Source: Berkiella sp963829835
GTDB taxonomy: Bacteria; Pseudomonadota; Gammaproteobacteria; Berkiellales; Berkiellaceae
DNA length: 64,000 bases
Assembly: GCA_963829835.1 (NCBI GenBank)
Contig: CAWHKC010000004.1
Coordinates: 2,170,001 to 2,234,000 of the forward strand
Reading direction: 5' to 3'
The notes under the pieces were generated by a model. That model made no database searches. It worked only from the letters and a program-made list of their open reading frames with translations, and was not told the origin of the DNA. Of the stretch, positions 62,798-64,000 are shown piece by piece (position 1 is the first letter of the stretch; every line of letters begins with the position of its first letter). The position numbers and the translations under genes are program-made.

Positions 62798-62916
62798 GGT
62801 AGGTACCCTTTTTTTGTATTAGAGTTTTAAATAAGATCTCTTTCAATGCTGATAACTACACGCATTGAGAGGTCTTGCCTTAAAACCTAATTAACCACGA
62901 AGGGCTGGGGTGTAAG

Positions 62917-62941
62917 TATTGGACTATGGTACTAAATTCAT
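62917..62941. promoter_or_regulatory. Copy of the motif shared by the two giant genes
   Basis: TATTGGACTATGGTACTAAA followed by TTCAT matches the site at 54337-54361 at 22 of 25 positions and lies 120-144 bases upstream of the 2775-residue gene. The rest of 62798-63090 is AT-rich with no gene. Confidence 0.6.
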
Positions 62942-63090
62942 TAAGATTTAAAAAATACCATTCTTTATATAGCTATATATTGCTAGCGATTATTTTTATT
63001 TACAGCATAAAATATATCACTGAAGAATATTAGGCTGATGATAAATATATTGTTTAGTTGAAGGGGGTATATACGCTTGGTGGACTTATA

Positions 63091-63993
63091 TTAACCTAAA
63101 GATCGATATAGTAGATTATCCTTTTCTTGCCAGAGGGTATTGATCCATGCCTTAAATCGGGTTCTGTAGTTTTCATCTTCTGTATAATTGCCTTGTAATA
63201 AATCAGATGGAATTTCACGATCTTGTACTTTCACAACAATATGATGTACTCGACCACAAAGAAAATCCCAAAATGTCTTTCTACCTTCTGGATATATAAT
63301 TGTCACATCAAGTATATGCGTAATTTTTTTATCCATGGCATTAACAGCATAAGCAAAGCCCCCTAATTTAGGGACAAGCAAATGTTTAAAGGGTGATTTT
63401 TGTTTATCATGTTTTTTCTTAGTAAAACGCGTACCTTCCAAAAAATTCAGAATGGTCACAGGAAAATGCTTATAGCGTTCACAAGCTTTTTTAGTTGCTT
63501 CTAGATCTCTAGTTCGCAGACTTGGATTTTTTTCAATTTGTTCTTTAGTATGCCTATGCATAATTGGAAAATCATAAGCCCACCAAGCAAGATTTAATAC
63601 CGGTAGCCACATGAGTTCTTTTTTAATAAAAAACCGAATAAAGGGGACTTTTTTTAAGAAAATGCGTTGAAGTACTAAAATGTCCGTCCAACTTTGATGG
63701 TTGCTTATTATAAAATACCATTGATGATATTGTAGATGACTTAAGTCGGGTAGATCCCACTTGATATTCATCGTCATGTTCATCATAAGATTATCTGTTC
63801 GGATCCAATTATTGGCCGTGCCAATTAATAACCAATTGATAAAAGATAAGAAGCGCGGATGCGGGGATAGAACTTTAAAGATAAATAAGATGTACATGAA
63901 AATACACCAGAAAATGGTATGTATTGCGATAAAAAAGCAATTGAAGCAGCCTATAAAAATAGAGCCTATTTTTCTTAATGCCTTTCCCATCAT
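63091..63993 (-). CDS. PlsC-type 1-acyl-glycerophosphate acyltransferase family protein (YihG-like)
   Basis: The 300-residue protein has an N-terminal membrane helix, the acyltransferase motif NHQSWTDILVLQ (His and Asp catalytic pair), a PFIRFFIKKELMWLP segment and the substrate-binding FLEGTRFTKKKH. It belongs to the lysophospholipid acyltransferases related to YihG. The ATG at 63991-63993 is used, with a second ATG directly after it. The frame is open to the window edge, so a slightly longer start cannot be excluded. Confidence 0.9.
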   Translation of the reverse strand: MMGKALRKIGSIFIGCFNCFFIAIHTIFWCIFMYILFIFKVLSPHPRFLSFINWLLIGTANNWIRTDNLMMNMTMNIKWDLPDLSHLQYHQWYFIISNHQSWTDILVLQRIFLKKVPFIRFFIKKELMWLPVLNLAWWAYDFPIMHRHTKEQIEKNPSLRTRDLEATKKACERYKHFPVTILNFLEGTRFTKKKHDKQKSPFKHLLVPKLGGFAYAVNAMDKKITHILDVTIIYPEGRKTFWDFLCGRVHHIVVKVQDREIPSDLLQGNYTEDENYRTRFKAWINTLWQEKDNLLYRSLG

Positions 63994-64000
63994 GCTCTTA

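Overview
The window looks like the chromosome of a low-GC (AT-rich by eye) gammaproteobacterium of the Legionellales/Coxiella/Berkiella kind. The housekeeping block yacG-zapD-coaE-pilD-pilC-pilB has the order known from gammaproteobacteria. Glutathione synthesis uses the proteobacterial PF08886-type GshA. Several large proteins resemble host-directed effectors of intracellular Legionellales. The genus assignment is inference; no rRNA is present.

Layout. Positions 1-13400 are one co-directional minus-strand block. Read in the direction of transcription it holds three tandem type IV pilins, a GT-C-like membrane protein with TPRs, a family 2 glycosyltransferase, a flippase-like LPG-synthase-TM protein, pilB-pilC-pilD-coaE, zapD, yacG, and a lipid-associated DUF2177/FAD oxidoreductase/DUF1365/(CFA synthase) cluster. 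Many neighbours overlap by ATGA, which suggests translational coupling. A sigma-54-like promoter precedes the pilins. A tRNA-Thr(CGT) with its own promoter follows at 13.6 kb. Positions 13.7-29.9 kb are a mosaic: two PAP2 phosphatases, peptide deformylase, a histone-deacetylase-family protein, an NYN-gshA-gshB operon, TetR, a phosphodiester glycosidase, a sugar epimerase, an OTU-like cysteine protease candidate, a saccharopine-dehydrogenase-like/DUF2269 pair, and four scattered small peptides with double-glycine-type leaders. Positions 29.9-37.9 kb hold two large proteins of unknown function (766 aa with membrane segments; about 1832 aa, coiled-coil with ankyrin-like parts). Positions 38-50.5 kb hold GNAT, an SMR pump, a tubulin-tyrosine-ligase-like ATP-grasp protein, glutamate racemase, ArgR, a MASE1-only membrane protein, a DOT1-like methyltransferase, an ABC exporter, endonuclease I and a periplasmic glutaredoxin. 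Positions 50.5-62.8 kb hold two giant VCBS/cadherin-like surface or secreted proteins. The larger has 18 tandem 139-residue repeats that carry cysteines. The two share a C-terminal Cys/His-rich module and a repeated upstream DNA motif. The window ends in a PlsC-type acyltransferase.

Functional reading. The left block makes, processes and possibly glycosylates type IV pili. The OTU-like, DOT1-like, TTL-like, HDAC-like and large coiled-coil proteins are all of families that can act on eukaryotic targets. Together they suggest a host-associated lifestyle, but secretion signals cannot be proven from sequence alone. Two giant adhesin-like proteins with common promoter elements probably form one co-regulated surface system. 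Intergenic spaces are sprinkled with palindromic repeats of at least four families, including an ERIC-like 124-bp element.
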